A stretch of DNA of 44,073 nt, taken from the NCBI GenBank assembly GCA_013286935.1, contig JABDES010000005.1:1-44073 (forward strand), read 5' to 3'. The translations under genes and the position numbers were made by a program. Below are positions 17,281-25,723 of the stretch, one piece after another. How positions within the stretch are numbered: position 1 is the stretch's first letter; each line of letters opens with the position of its first letter. The DNA is from Candidatus Babelota bacterium (GTDB lineage: Bacteria > Babelota > Babeliae > Babelales > Vermiphilaceae). The notes under the pieces are model-generated. The model had not been told where the DNA came from, did no database searches, and saw only the letters and a program-made list of their open reading frames with translations.

Positions 17281-18972
17281 CTAGTTCATTTTTAGTGGTG
17301 TTCCACTAAGCGTGCGCTGTGCTTGATAAATCTTTATAAGTTCGCATGTCGATTTAGTCGGTTCATAATGATAACATTGAGCCAACTTGTGTTCCTCGTC
17401 TAGCACCTTGTCCCATGGCAATACGGTAAAAATATTGTCAGAAAATCGCCCTACATGATCTGATGTTCGATACGTTAAAAATTTATTAGAAATTCCGCGC
17501 TTTAGCGCCTCACGAAATTCGTCCAAAGTATAAATTTGTATGCCGTTTACTTCACTAATTGTGCTCCCTACAGATAAGTTTCTGCATCTACATAAGTGTG
17601 AATTTGGAAATATATGTGTTACAACAAGCGTTGGACAGCATTGCAAGCGCATTTCAGCGTATCTTGCCAACCCCGGAGCTTGATTTGCCAATAATTGAAT
17701 ATGATTTTTTGTAAGTTGCATTACAACCATGCCTCCAAATATCTCATAGTCTATGGATTCATGTCCGGGATATACCCTAGGTATAGCTGACAATTCCGAA
17801 TGATCAAATTTTACCTGAAATTCTTTACGCTCGCCATTGCGATAAGCCACCACATGGACATTCTGTCCGGGCGTCAATCTGCTCACATAATCAATGACTG
17901 AAAGCTTGTCTTCACTCCAAGGCACTGTCATTTCGCCAAAAAGATCGACTGTGTGGCCATTGATTTCATACATCATATCTCCTCCAAGGACTCCTGCGCG
18001 TTCCATCGCGCTTCCTTTGAGAACTTCGACAACGTAACATCCACCTGGAGGAGGATTTCCAAGGTATTCCATGAGTGTTTGAGTTCCACTATTGACCACA
18101 AAACCTAAAAAGGGCTTGCGCAGTAAACGGTTTTTGTATAATCCTGACAAAACCAATTTAAGTTCATTGATTGGTATTGCATATCCTATATTTTGAGCGG
18201 CTGTGATGCCGGATGAATTTATTCCTATTACTTCACCCTGTACATTTAGCAGCGGTCCACCTGAGCTGCCGGGATTAATGGGGGCGCTAATTTGTATAAA
18301 ATGTTGTTCGCAGCCGCTTACAACTCCTGTGGTGCTTTTTAATGATTGTTGGCCTAATGGATATCCCAGTGCAAGAACATCATCAGAGCGCCTTATTAAA
18401 TCAGAATCTCCTAGCGGTAGATATGGGATACCCCCCAACTCTTGTTGAATATAGCGTTGGTCATCATCATTGACACGAATAATGGCTAAGTCGCGTTCTG
18501 GAGCTACTCCAATGATGTGGGCATCAATTACCCGTTTTCCGAGCGATGGAATTTGTATCCAGATTGAGGTTGCCTGATCAACTACATGAGCGTTGGTAAT
18601 AATATCGCCTTGATCATTAATAAAAAAACCGGATCCATAGGAAGTTCCTTGCGAATGTGTACGAAATGGTTGCAAAAAATCAAAATCAACAACATGAGTT
18701 ACAATTTGAACTACGGTATCCTTGATTCGATCTTGTACAGGTCTCCAAATGCTTGAAGTTGTTACCATTCGTTCAACAATGCGCGTTTGTTTGCCTAATA
18801 CAACGTCCTTTACAGGGATGTATTCCGCTCTGATTTCACGAATAGTTTCTTCTATTTCTGCCTGCCTATACGATATGGCTACAAAGCCACTAATGATTAT
18901 TGTACACAGAAAAAATAGTGATATCGTGGCTGCCATAACGGCTGGACGTTTAATCTGTTCTAAAAAATTCAT
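17281..18972 (-). CDS. HtrA/DegP-type membrane-anchored serine protease
   Basis: 563 residues from ATG 18972; an upstream TTG at 18993 is less likely. One N-terminal helix (about residues 13-35) anchors it, so the protease faces the periplasm. The trypsin-like S1C domain has the triad His129 (N-A-H-V-V), Asp161 (R-D-L-A-I-I) and Ser237 (P-G-S-S-G-G-P), all present. The first PDZ (about 290-395) includes G-C-Y-V-V-E-V-L-K-G-S and G-G-D-M-M-Y-E-I-N-G. A second PDZ-like part late in the protein has V-G-S-T-I-S-E-V-N-G. The segment between the PDZs and the cysteine-bearing C-terminus are less typical. Probable job: quality control of exported proteins, which this genome has in number. Confidence 0.9.
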   Translation of the reverse strand: MNFLEQIKRPAVMAATISLFFLCTIIISGFVAISYRQAEIEETIREIRAEYIPVKDVVLGKQTRIVERMVTTSSIWRPVQDRIKDTVVQIVTHVVDFDFLQPFRTHSQGTSYGSGFFINDQGDIITNAHVVDQATSIWIQIPSLGKRVIDAHIIGVAPERDLAIIRVNDDDQRYIQQELGGIPYLPLGDSDLIRRSDDVLALGYPLGQQSLKSTTGVVSGCEQHFIQISAPINPGSSGGPLLNVQGEVIGINSSGITAAQNIGYAIPINELKLVLSGLYKNRLLRKPFLGFVVNSGTQTLMEYLGNPPPGGCYVVEVLKGSAMERAGVLGGDMMYEINGHTVDLFGEMTVPWSEDKLSVIDYVSRLTPGQNVHVVAYRNGERKEFQVKFDHSELSAIPRVYPGHESIDYEIFGGMVVMQLTKNHIQLLANQAPGLARYAEMRLQCCPTLVVTHIFPNSHLCRCRNLSVGSTISEVNGIQIYTLDEFREALKRGISNKFLTYRTSDHVGRFSDNIFTVLPWDKVLDEEHKLAQCYHYEPTKSTCELIKIYQAQRTLSGTPLKMN

Positions 18973-19085
18973 TATTGTGATGCCTTCATGCAATTATCAT
19001 CTATGCCTTAATTTGCAACAATACACTGATTGTAGAATAGCTGATTAACTGCATTATTACCATTTTAAAAAACTATTCTATAATG

Positions 19086-19113
19086 TTGACTGCCTAATCT
19101 ATTTTATTATACC
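19086..19113 (+). promoter_or_regulatory. Possible promoter for glycyl-tRNA synthetase
   Basis: TTGACT (19086-19091), 16 bases, TATACC (19108-19113), in the divergent gap between the protease and glyS. A TATAAT at 19120-19125 is an alternative -10 without a good -35. The leader would be over 120 bases. Confidence 0.3.
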
Positions 19114-19256
19114 AGTTCCTATAATTGTTTACACATAATCTTAATATGCGTAAAACAGGCAGATTTTATTGCTAAAAATAAAAATTTGGATATCATTGTC
19201 TGCAGTTGTAGGCGGTAATATATGTAACTTTTCTACCTTTTGAGCTTGTCGTAATA

Positions 19257-20570
19257 ATGAATGGTACTAATTTGGCTACTCTTGACCTTATTATAGCGCT
19301 GTGTAAGCGGCGCGGGTTTGTTTATCAAAGCGCCGATTTATACGGTGGATTGAATGGATTATATGATTTTGGTCATTTGGGTGTTTTGATGAAAAACAAA
19401 ATAAAAGACGAATGGTACCGCTCTCTTTTTTCGACGGGATTGGATATAGTTTTGTTTGATGGCTCTATTCTTGGTCCAGAAATAGTGTGGCAGGCGTCGG
19501 GGCATGAGCAAAATTTTAATGACCCCATGGTTGATTGCATGAATTGTAAGCGTAGGTACCGAGCGGATGATCCGGATGTTGCCAATGGATGTCCTCATTG
19601 CGGCAGTAATAAATGGACGGCGGTGCAGCAGTTTAACATGATGTTTCAAACCAACCTTGGTGCTGCAGCAAACAGCTCTGCTACGGCGTATTTGCGGCCT
19701 GAGACGGCACAAACAATTTTTTCCAACTTTAAAAACATTATGTCAAGCAATAGGGTTAAAGTCCCTTTCGGCGTAGCACAAATCGGCAAAGCATTTCGTA
19801 ACGAAATTACACCAAAGCAGTTTTTGTTTCGTGTTCGAGAGTTTGAGCAGATGGAGCTTGAGTGGTTTTGTCACAAAGATGAATCACAATTGTTTTTTGA
19901 TTTTTGGTGCAAAGCCAGATTTGATTTTTATAGATCCATAGGTCTCACTGAAAAAAATGTACATCTTCGCCCCCATTCAAAGGATGAATTGGCGCATTAT
20001 TCTTCACAATGTGTTGATGTTGAGTACCAATTTCCGTTTGGCTGGAAGGAGCTTGAAGGGATAGCAGATCGTTCAAACTATGACCTTGTTCAACATGGGC
20101 TGTTTTCCAAAAAAGATCTTAGTGTTTATGACGAAAGAACCGCAACTTCCTTGGTGCCGCATGTTATTGAGTCTTCGGTTGGAGTTGGGCGTCTTTTGCT
20201 TTCGATTTTGTTTGACGCATATAATCAAGATACGATAGAAGGTGATGAACGCACGGTCCTAAGGTTGAGTCCGAAGGTTGCACCGATAACAGCTGCGATA
20301 TTGCCGTTGAGTAAAAAATTAACTGAACCTGCATTCAAGATTTTCAAGGATTTGGTTCCTCAGTACGGGCCTCACGTAGAGTTTGACGATACCGGCTCGA
20401 TTGGCAAGAGATATCGCAGGTATGATGAGATTGGTACCCCGGTTTGCTTTACGTATGATTTTGATAGTCAAGTAGACGGTTGCGTAACGGCTCGCAATAG
20501 AGATACGCTTGCACAGGAAAGAGTATCAATTGACTTTGTAAATCAGTATTTGCAAGATGTTATAAAATAG
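19257..20570 (+). CDS. glyS: Glycyl-tRNA synthetase, single-chain homodimer type
   Basis: 437 residues, a class II synthetase of the alpha-2 (GlyQS-like) type rather than the alpha2-beta2 form. It attaches glycine to tRNA-Gly. Visible signatures are G-F-V-Y-Q-S-A-D-L-Y-G-G-L-N-G-L-Y-D-F-G-H-L-G at the start, a C-x2-C...C-x2-C zinc element (C-M-N-C and C-P-H-C), and F-Q-T-N-L-G. The active-site run R-P-E-T-A-Q-T-I-F and I-G-K-A-F-R-N-E-I follow, then R-E-F-E-Q-M-E-L-E-W-F. The C-terminal anticodon-binding domain is complete. It stands alone, divergent from the protease. Confidence 0.97.
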   Translation: MNGTNLATLDLIIALCKRRGFVYQSADLYGGLNGLYDFGHLGVLMKNKIKDEWYRSLFSTGLDIVLFDGSILGPEIVWQASGHEQNFNDPMVDCMNCKRRYRADDPDVANGCPHCGSNKWTAVQQFNMMFQTNLGAAANSSATAYLRPETAQTIFSNFKNIMSSNRVKVPFGVAQIGKAFRNEITPKQFLFRVREFEQMELEWFCHKDESQLFFDFWCKARFDFYRSIGLTEKNVHLRPHSKDELAHYSSQCVDVEYQFPFGWKELEGIADRSNYDLVQHGLFSKKDLSVYDERTATSLVPHVIESSVGVGRLLLSILFDAYNQDTIEGDERTVLRLSPKVAPITAAILPLSKKLTEPAFKIFKDLVPQYGPHVEFDDTGSIGKRYRRYDEIGTPVCFTYDFDSQVDGCVTARNRDTLAQERVSIDFVNQYLQDVIK

Positions 20571-20650
20571 ATACATGTGCGCGACAACGTTTATAAAAAT
20601 CATTTCAAGAATCTGTTTGTAGTAAGTTGTCTAAATGAGTGCTATAGATA

Positions 20651-21997
20651 ATGAACTATTATAAAAAAATAGTGTGCGGGTCGCCCGGAGTTATTGTTTT
20701 CGCTTCTTTGTGCTTGGTAATTGCGTTAGGTAGTGCTCTGTTATCGCTTTCTATAGCCCAACGTGAGCCTATTTTGCCAATAGACGTCATCTTTACGGCA
20801 ACTTCGGCCGTATGCGTTACAGGTCTTTTTACTATATCTCTTGGTCAGTTCACCACCTTTGGTCATTTTATCATCATGATCCTTATGCAAATTGGTGGCA
20901 TTGGACTTATCACAATGTCTCTTATGTTTATATCCCTTTTCGTTAAGAAATTTGGTTTATCTACCCATCTGATGGTTGGATACCTTTTGGACCTCGAATC
21001 GTGGCAGAATAGCAAGCATCTTCTTTTTTTTATTGCTTTAATAACGATTTTATCTGAGCTTATTGGTGGCCTATGCATAGCGTTTGTGCTTTTATCATAT
21101 GAGGCTTACCCTGCCGCCATGTTTCATGGCATTTTTCACTCAATTGCCTCTTTTTGTAATGTTGGTATAGAATTGCCTGGCGAATTATACGCCACACAGT
21201 ACAAGACCGATTATCTTGTTTTGGGAATCACGATGCTGCTTTCCTTTATAGGCGGATTAGGTTTTATAACATGGTATGAAATTTGGGCCTGGATAAAAGC
21301 TCTGCACAGAGGGACGCGGTTTACGTTTTCCTTGCATAGTAAGATAATTTTATATAGTACTTCCATCTTGTTACCAACAAGCGCTCTGTTGATATGGCTT
21401 TTAGAAAGAAATCATGCATTTTTTGATGTAAATTTTCCGCTGTCGATTGTATACGCTTTTTTCGAGTCGGTTACGAGCAAAAGTACCGGTTTTGCATTGA
21501 TAGATCTTAATAAATTTCATTTCTCTAGCATACTTGTAATGATGGTTCTTGCGTTTGTTGGTTCCTCTCCGGCTTCAACAGGTAGTGGTGTTAAAATCAC
21601 GGCATTTGCGCTTCTTATCGCGACGGTAAGGTCTGCGCTAACCGGAAAGGCCATGGTAGAGATTTGGGGGCGCAGGATTGCAAATGATCAGATATTTAAA
21701 AGTGTTGCCATATGTTTTTTAGGCATTTTTTGCATAGTGTTTTTAACGTTTATACTCCTTATTTTAGAGCCACACCAACCGTTTGCAGCTATTTTTTTTG
21801 AGAGCTGGAGTGCGCTGACTAATCTTGGCTCATCATTTGGTATCAAGCAGATGGCACCATTGAGTAAGATAGTTGTTATGCTGAGCATGATGATAGGACG
21901 TATTGGTTCATTTACGCTCATTTTAAGTCTTAAAATGGTTCGTGGGGCCAAAGATTCTGCCGATTTTATTTATCCTGAAGAGCGTGTTATGCTCTAA
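20651..21997 (+). CDS. KtrB/TrkH-type potassium channel subunit
   Basis: 448 residues, strongly hydrophobic, with the four pore repeats of the Trk/Ktr family. The filter glycines sit in S-A-V-C-V-T-G-L, S-F-C-N-V-G-I, T-S-K-S-T-G-F and S-A-L-T-N-L-G. The size is nearer KtrB than TrkH. The regulatory subunit is encoded 23 bases downstream, so pore and gate are co-expressed. Likely role: K+ uptake across the inner membrane, driven by ion gradient. All four filters are intact. Confidence 0.95.
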   Translation: MNYYKKIVCGSPGVIVFASLCLVIALGSALLSLSIAQREPILPIDVIFTATSAVCVTGLFTISLGQFTTFGHFIIMILMQIGGIGLITMSLMFISLFVKKFGLSTHLMVGYLLDLESWQNSKHLLFFIALITILSELIGGLCIAFVLLSYEAYPAAMFHGIFHSIASFCNVGIELPGELYATQYKTDYLVLGITMLLSFIGGLGFITWYEIWAWIKALHRGTRFTFSLHSKIILYSTSILLPTSALLIWLLERNHAFFDVNFPLSIVYAFFESVTSKSTGFALIDLNKFHFSSILVMMVLAFVGSSPASTGSGVKITAFALLIATVRSALTGKAMVEIWGRRIANDQIFKSVAICFLGIFCIVFLTFILLILEPHQPFAAIFFESWSALTNLGSSFGIKQMAPLSKIVVMLSMMIGRIGSFTLILSLKMVRGAKDSADFIYPEERVML

Positions 21998-22020
21998 ATA
22001 GTATTTACCATAAAGGATTT

Positions 22021-22677
22021 ATGATGAAATTTGGCATCATTGGACTCGGGCGATTTGGATATCAGGTTGCAACCATGCTTACAGAAAATGGAATGGAGGT
22101 GCTTGCAATAGACAGCAACGAATCTATAGTATCTTCCATAAAAAACAATGTAACGCAGGCTATCTGTATGCATATGACAGATGAGTTATCATTACGATCT
22201 GTTGGTTTTCAGGACATGGATTGTGTTGTTATTGCAATGGGCGAAAATTTTGCGGAATCTATATTGGCAACGGCTCTTGCTAAAAAACATTTACATGTTC
22301 CTCTTGTTATTACGCGGGCTATTAACGACATTCATTGCGAAATTTTAACATTGGTTGGTGCTGATCGTGTAATTTTGCCAGAAAAAGAGGTTGGCATAAA
22401 TTTAGCCTATGAATTAAGTGCGCCTTTTTTGTATATAGCGCGTTTATCAAAGGAATTTGTTATAGGTCAAATAGATGTTCCTCGCCAGTCTATTGGTGTT
22501 CTGGTAGGCGAAGATGATCTTTTGGCGTCATATCACACAGTATGCATAGGGATACAGCGTGATGATGCATTTATCCCAAGCAATATCAAAACGTTTAACT
22601 CCTTGGCTTTTGAGGCGGATGATAAGCTTTTTGTGGCGGGATACAAAGCGGATCTTGCAAGTCTTTCAAAGCTATAG
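22021..22677 (+). CDS. KtrA/TrkA-type RCK regulator of potassium uptake
   Basis: 218 residues. The N-terminal RCK domain has the Rossmann motif G-L-G-R-F-G and, at the end of strand two, an acidic residue in A-I-D-S-N-E. Later V-G-A-D-R-V-I-L-P-E-K is typical of the family. The C-terminal RCK_C part is about residues 135-218. It would bind a nucleotide and form the cytoplasmic gating ring for the adjacent KtrB-like pore. AAAGGA fits best with the second of two adjacent ATGs (22024). The length matches single-RCK KtrA proteins, not full TrkA. Confidence 0.95.
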   Translation: MMKFGIIGLGRFGYQVATMLTENGMEVLAIDSNESIVSSIKNNVTQAICMHMTDELSLRSVGFQDMDCVVIAMGENFAESILATALAKKHLHVPLVITRAINDIHCEILTLVGADRVILPEKEVGINLAYELSAPFLYIARLSKEFVIGQIDVPRQSIGVLVGEDDLLASYHTVCIGIQRDDAFIPSNIKTFNSLAFEADDKLFVAGYKADLASLSKL

Positions 22678-22782
22678 GCAGGCTTTTTATTGTAATGTCT
22701 CTGCTGAAGGTTCCTTTGGGGTTAGCACCAGGACGATAGGTAGTTGAATTTGGTTTAATAAAAAAAATTATACAATAAGTAC

Positions 22783-22810
22783 TTGACAAGTAGGGTATAT
22801 TTGTTAAAAT
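22783..22810 (+). promoter_or_regulatory. Sigma70-type promoter for the small exported protein cluster
   Basis: TTGACA (22783-22788), 16 bases, TAAAAT (22805-22810), about 56 bases before the ATG at 22867, which has AAAGGA in front. It is probably the lead promoter for the two overlapping genes ending at 23953. Confidence 0.65.
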
Positions 22811-22866
22811 GAGCGGTATATCGTATGGATTATATTATTTACACTACTTGCACCAAAGGATTATCT

Positions 22867-23322
22867 ATGGATAAATGCATAAAGAGTTCGGTTTTTTCTG
22901 TAATTGCTTTCGCGTTGTTGGCAGCTTTCTGTCCGCAGCCTGCATGCGCCATGGAAGAGACCCTGTTGGATTTTAAGTCCGTTTTAAATCAGAGTGATTC
23001 TTCTGTGAGCGGCAATGAGGGTCAGAAGGGTGAGAATTCTCCTTTTATGCTCAGGCATAAAAAGAAGATATTTTTCTGTTTGGCAGTCGCGGCATTGGCT
23101 TGTTATATCTATTTCCGTAAACAGGTTGGTGAGGTTAATTTGGAAGATCTTACTGTTGAAGAGTCTGTTGCAGACGATACCGGCTTCTCCGTTGAAGGTT
23201 TGCTAGGCACCCCTTATTGTAGATATACGAGAGCTAAGGCTCCTGAAGCCGTCGTCCAACCTGAAGATGATAAAAATGATGCGCAACAAGATGAAAGCAA
23301 TGAAAATGAAAAAAGCAATTAA
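22867..23322 (+). CDS. Small exported single-TM protein (cluster member 1)
   Basis: 151 residues from ATG 22867, chosen for AAAGGA six bases upstream; a codon at 22825 adds a tail that spoils the signal peptide. The signal is V-I-A-F-A-L-L-A-A-F with cleavage near A-C-A-M-E. A linker of about 35 polar residues leads to R-H-K-K-K-I-F-F-C-L-A-V-A-A-L-A-C-Y, a second membrane helix with a basic start, then a C-terminal acidic, Gln/Asn-rich tail. No enzyme motif is seen and no family recognised. It overlaps the start of the next gene, suggesting coupled translation. Confidence 0.75.
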   Translation: MDKCIKSSVFSVIAFALLAAFCPQPACAMEETLLDFKSVLNQSDSSVSGNEGQKGENSPFMLRHKKKIFFCLAVAALACYIYFRKQVGEVNLEDLTVEESVADDTGFSVEGLLGTPYCRYTRAKAPEAVVQPEDDKNDAQQDESNENEKSN

Positions 23323-23953
23323 AAAACTAGTTCTTTCGCTTGCAATTGTAGCGGTATCTACCGTTGCGGTGCAATCCGCTAGCGCTATGGAAGTTGTTGT
23401 AGCGCAGGGCGTTGCAATGAAGCTTGTTGGTAAGGCTTCAGCCATTTTTAAGCGACATAAGGTAAAGACGGCCCTTGCTGTAGGCGTCGTATGCGCTCTG
23501 TGTCTTAGCAAGCCTGAGCTGCTTTCTAAGTGTTCTGCCGCTTTAGGGCAGGGTGCTAACGAGTTTGATGCTTATTGCTCTGGCAAAGGGTATGATTTTG
23601 TAAATACTACCGAGCAATTTGATAAGTGTAAGTCTGCTTTTGGCCAAGCTGAACAGCTTGCAGGTGATTGCAAAGCTTTTGTTAGCGATCCTGAGCTACT
23701 AAATAAGGTAGGAACTTGTTTGACAAATTGCCATACTGCTGCAAAAGATTGTTATGACAGCAATAAAGGTCCTGTTGAGGGTGCCATTAGAGAGCAATTT
23801 GAGAAGGTTAAGTCGTTTGCTCGTGGAGATAGCTCTAATCAGTTAATGGAAACGAATGCTCGTCTTCAAGCCGAGCTGGCACAGACTCATGAGGCTATAA
23901 ATGCGACGCAGTCGGACTATCTGGCACAGGTTAATAAGTCTGTCTATAAATGA
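23300..23953 (+). CDS. Small exported single-TM protein with helical tail (cluster member 2)
   Basis: About 217 residues from ATG 23300; ATGs at 23291 and 23306 are near-equal choices, all overlapping the previous gene. The signal is L-V-L-S-L-A-I-V-A-V with S-A-S-A-M-E at the cleavage zone. The second helix begins K-R-H-K-V-K-T-A-L-A-V-G-V-V-C-A, followed by K-P-E-L-L-S-K-C. The C-terminal 130 residues are helical with about eight cysteines spaced in a repeating style (C-K-S-A-F, C-K-A-F, C-L-T-N-C, C-Y-D), ending in a coiled coil. If exported, these could be disulfide-bonded. A strong terminator follows. Function unknown. Confidence 0.75.
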   Translation: MKMKKAIKKLVLSLAIVAVSTVAVQSASAMEVVVAQGVAMKLVGKASAIFKRHKVKTALAVGVVCALCLSKPELLSKCSAALGQGANEFDAYCSGKGYDFVNTTEQFDKCKSAFGQAEQLAGDCKAFVSDPELLNKVGTCLTNCHTAAKDCYDSNKGPVEGAIREQFEKVKSFARGDSSNQLMETNARLQAELAQTHEAINATQSDYLAQVNKSVYK

Positions 23954-24048
23954 GGCTCAGTCGTGCTATAAGAACGATTAAGCTTCTAGCTAACAATGAT
24001 AGTGGCGCTACATCTGCATAGAGGTAGATAGCTAGTACATTTAAATTT

Positions 24049-24100
24049 AAAACAGGTCATTTTAAGGATCCATATGGGTCCTTAAAATGACCTGTTTTTT
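24049..24100 (+). terminator. Strong intrinsic terminator
   Basis: A perfect 20-base-pair stem (24049-24068 with 24079-24098), extendable by three pairs in the loop, runs into TTTTTTGTTTC. It ends the transcript of the two genes 22867-23953. The next promoter begins six bases later. Confidence 0.9.
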
Positions 24101-24105
24101 GTTTC

Positions 24106-24133
24106 TTGACAATTATGATATAAATGGTACTAT
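24106..24133 (+). promoter_or_regulatory. Sigma70-type promoter directly after the terminator
   Basis: TTGACA (24106-24111), 16 bases, TACTAT (24128-24133), about 70 bases before ATG 24204 (preceded by AAAAGGGG). It insulates the second half of the exported-protein cluster from the first. Confidence 0.65.
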
Positions 24134-24203
24134 TAGTAGTAGATAGAGTATATGTAATAAAAGGATATCTATACATAATCGTATGACATAAAAGGGGATT
24201 AAA

Positions 24204-24473
24204 ATGAATAAAACAATTAAAAATTTGATTTTTTCATGGGTAGTGGTAGTCGCAGGAGTTGCCTTCACGGCACAACCAACTAGCGCCATGGAATATGTAG
24301 CCCAATGGGCTGCTTACAAGACTGGCCGTATAGTGGTTAATAGAGCTGTAGGTCTTTGTTGGAATCATAAAAAGACCGTGGTTTCTGCGTGCGTTGTTGC
24401 AGCAGGCGTTTGCGGTATGCTTTCTGCTAACCCCGAACTACAAGAGCGATTTATATGCGCAATAAAGAAGTAG
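24204..24473 (+). CDS. Very small exported single-TM protein (cluster member 3)
   Basis: 89 residues. It looks like a shortened relative of member 2. The signal is I-F-S-W-V-V-V-V-A-G-V with T-S-A-M-E at the cleavage zone, then about 30 residues. W-N-H-K-K-T-V-V-S-A-C-V-V-A-A-G-V-C-G follows, and N-P-E-L-Q-E-R-F near the end corresponds to K-P-E-L-L-S-K-C of member 2. It has almost nothing after the helix, so it may be a small membrane peptide or a subunit. The ribosome site is strong. No family recognised. Confidence 0.75.
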   Translation: MNKTIKNLIFSWVVVVAGVAFTAQPTSAMEYVAQWAAYKTGRIVVNRAVGLCWNHKKTVVSACVVAAGVCGMLSANPELQERFICAIKK

Positions 24474-24543
24474 ATTTGCTTGTGTCAGTTATAGGTATAA
24501 GTGCTTGTAGGCAGCTATAATGAGCTCAATAGAAGAAAATTTT

Positions 24544-25554
24544 ATGTTAAAAACACATACCCGTTTGAACGCTTTTTTTGTAGTATTTTTGGCAGTATCG
24601 GCCTTTAATGCGGATGATGTTGTTGCAATGCCACTGTTTGAACGAATCAATCAAAAAATTATAAATGAATGTGGACTTGAGATAGTCAAAACGGCTAAGG
24701 ATTTTTACGATGAAAATAAAGTTTTCGTAAATGTCTTGGCCGCCTGTGGCGCCACTTTAACCGGGTCTTACGGCATTGCCCATCTGGTGGATGTTTTGCG
24801 TTCAGGCTTCTGGGTAGGTCAAAATATAGAGCGTGTAGAGCCGATAACTCCTGTCCTACAGCAGAATCCCACTCCAAAAAATATCCTGAAACAGGATTTT
24901 ATGAATATTCATAATAAGGTTGCAAACAATTTTTTGAGCCAAGAGAAGATAGGGTCAGTTAGAAGTAGTGGTATAACGGCAATGCGTGATAAGACTTTGT
25001 CTGGTGTATCATGGTTGGGATATAACCAATTATTGTATGCATCCTCTTCGTGGGACCAACCAGGTCGAGCTGAAATATTTTCTTGTGAGCCGCCAGATTT
25101 AGAGATGATTTTTTGCAATATAATAACTCACTTAATGGTGGACTGTATTAGCAATGGAATTTCAAGTGAGGTGATTGAAAACAATAACAGGTCCGTTGCA
25201 TATCGAACACCTGATGCATCCTGTTGCTTGATAAGGCGTAGCAATACAGCAAAAAATGATTACATAGAGGATCGATTAAAAGATTTCAAAAATTCAAGCA
25301 ATGATCGAATAGATGGAGTGAGACCTATCCTGGAAAAAGAAGCGAACAGTATAATGGCGTATCGTATTGCTATTAATGATATGAATAAGGCAGCTGTTTT
25401 AAAGTATCTGTTTAACTCTATCAACCCATCACCTCACAAGGAAGCTACTCATTTCGTCGTTTTGGATCATGGCGCGGTCCTTGGGTTTCAATCTGTCCTT
25501 CTGGCTAGGGATGGCAACGCTATAGAATTTCAACTCAGCGCTAGAGAGAGCTAA
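24544..25554 (+). CDS. Exported protein with internal TM, unknown family (cluster member 4)
   Basis: 336 residues from ATG 24544; an ATG at 24520 would add eight polar residues. The signal is A-F-F-V-V-F-L-A-V-S-A-F, with cleavage near V-V-A-M-P. A helix follows at about residues 62-85 (N-K-V-F-V-N-V-L-A-A-C-G-A-T-L). The architecture so far resembles members 1-3, but a 250-residue mixed domain follows, with S-C-E-P-P-D, D-A-S-C-C-L-I and H-F-V-V-L-D-H-G. I see no catalytic signature. It probably shares the promoter at 24106. Confidence 0.75.
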   Translation: MLKTHTRLNAFFVVFLAVSAFNADDVVAMPLFERINQKIINECGLEIVKTAKDFYDENKVFVNVLAACGATLTGSYGIAHLVDVLRSGFWVGQNIERVEPITPVLQQNPTPKNILKQDFMNIHNKVANNFLSQEKIGSVRSSGITAMRDKTLSGVSWLGYNQLLYASSSWDQPGRAEIFSCEPPDLEMIFCNIITHLMVDCISNGISSEVIENNNRSVAYRTPDASCCLIRRSNTAKNDYIEDRLKDFKNSSNDRIDGVRPILEKEANSIMAYRIAINDMNKAAVLKYLFNSINPSPHKEATHFVVLDHGAVLGFQSVLLARDGNAIEFQLSARES

Positions 25555-25563
25555 TGAGTTTGA

Positions 25564-25676
25564 CTAATTGTGGTCGCTACGCTCAAAATAACAGAGTCTT
25601 TACCGCTACCACAATGAAGATTATTCAGTCTTTTCGTATACTTCGTATACATTGCTCAAGGCTATAGCCTTAGGCA
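25564..25676. repeat. Intergenic palindromes between convergent genes
   Basis: ATTGTGGT near 25566 pairs with ACCACAAT near 25608. A direct repeat TTCGTATAC-TTCGTATAC lies near 25635, and a perfect 14-base palindrome AAGGCTATAGCCTT near 25659-25672. No T-run is obvious. They may end both converging transcripts (exported gene and rplU) or be remnants of dispersed repeats. Confidence 0.4.
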
Positions 25677-25723
25677 CGCATTTGCAGTGACCGTTAAAGT
25701 AATAATGGTTTAGATGTGTGTTT

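Noticed and set aside
22559-22789. Short open frames on both strands between the RCK gene and the exported cluster
   Set aside because: They overlap the end of the RCK gene or the AT-rich promoter gap and lack ribosome sites and protein-like composition.
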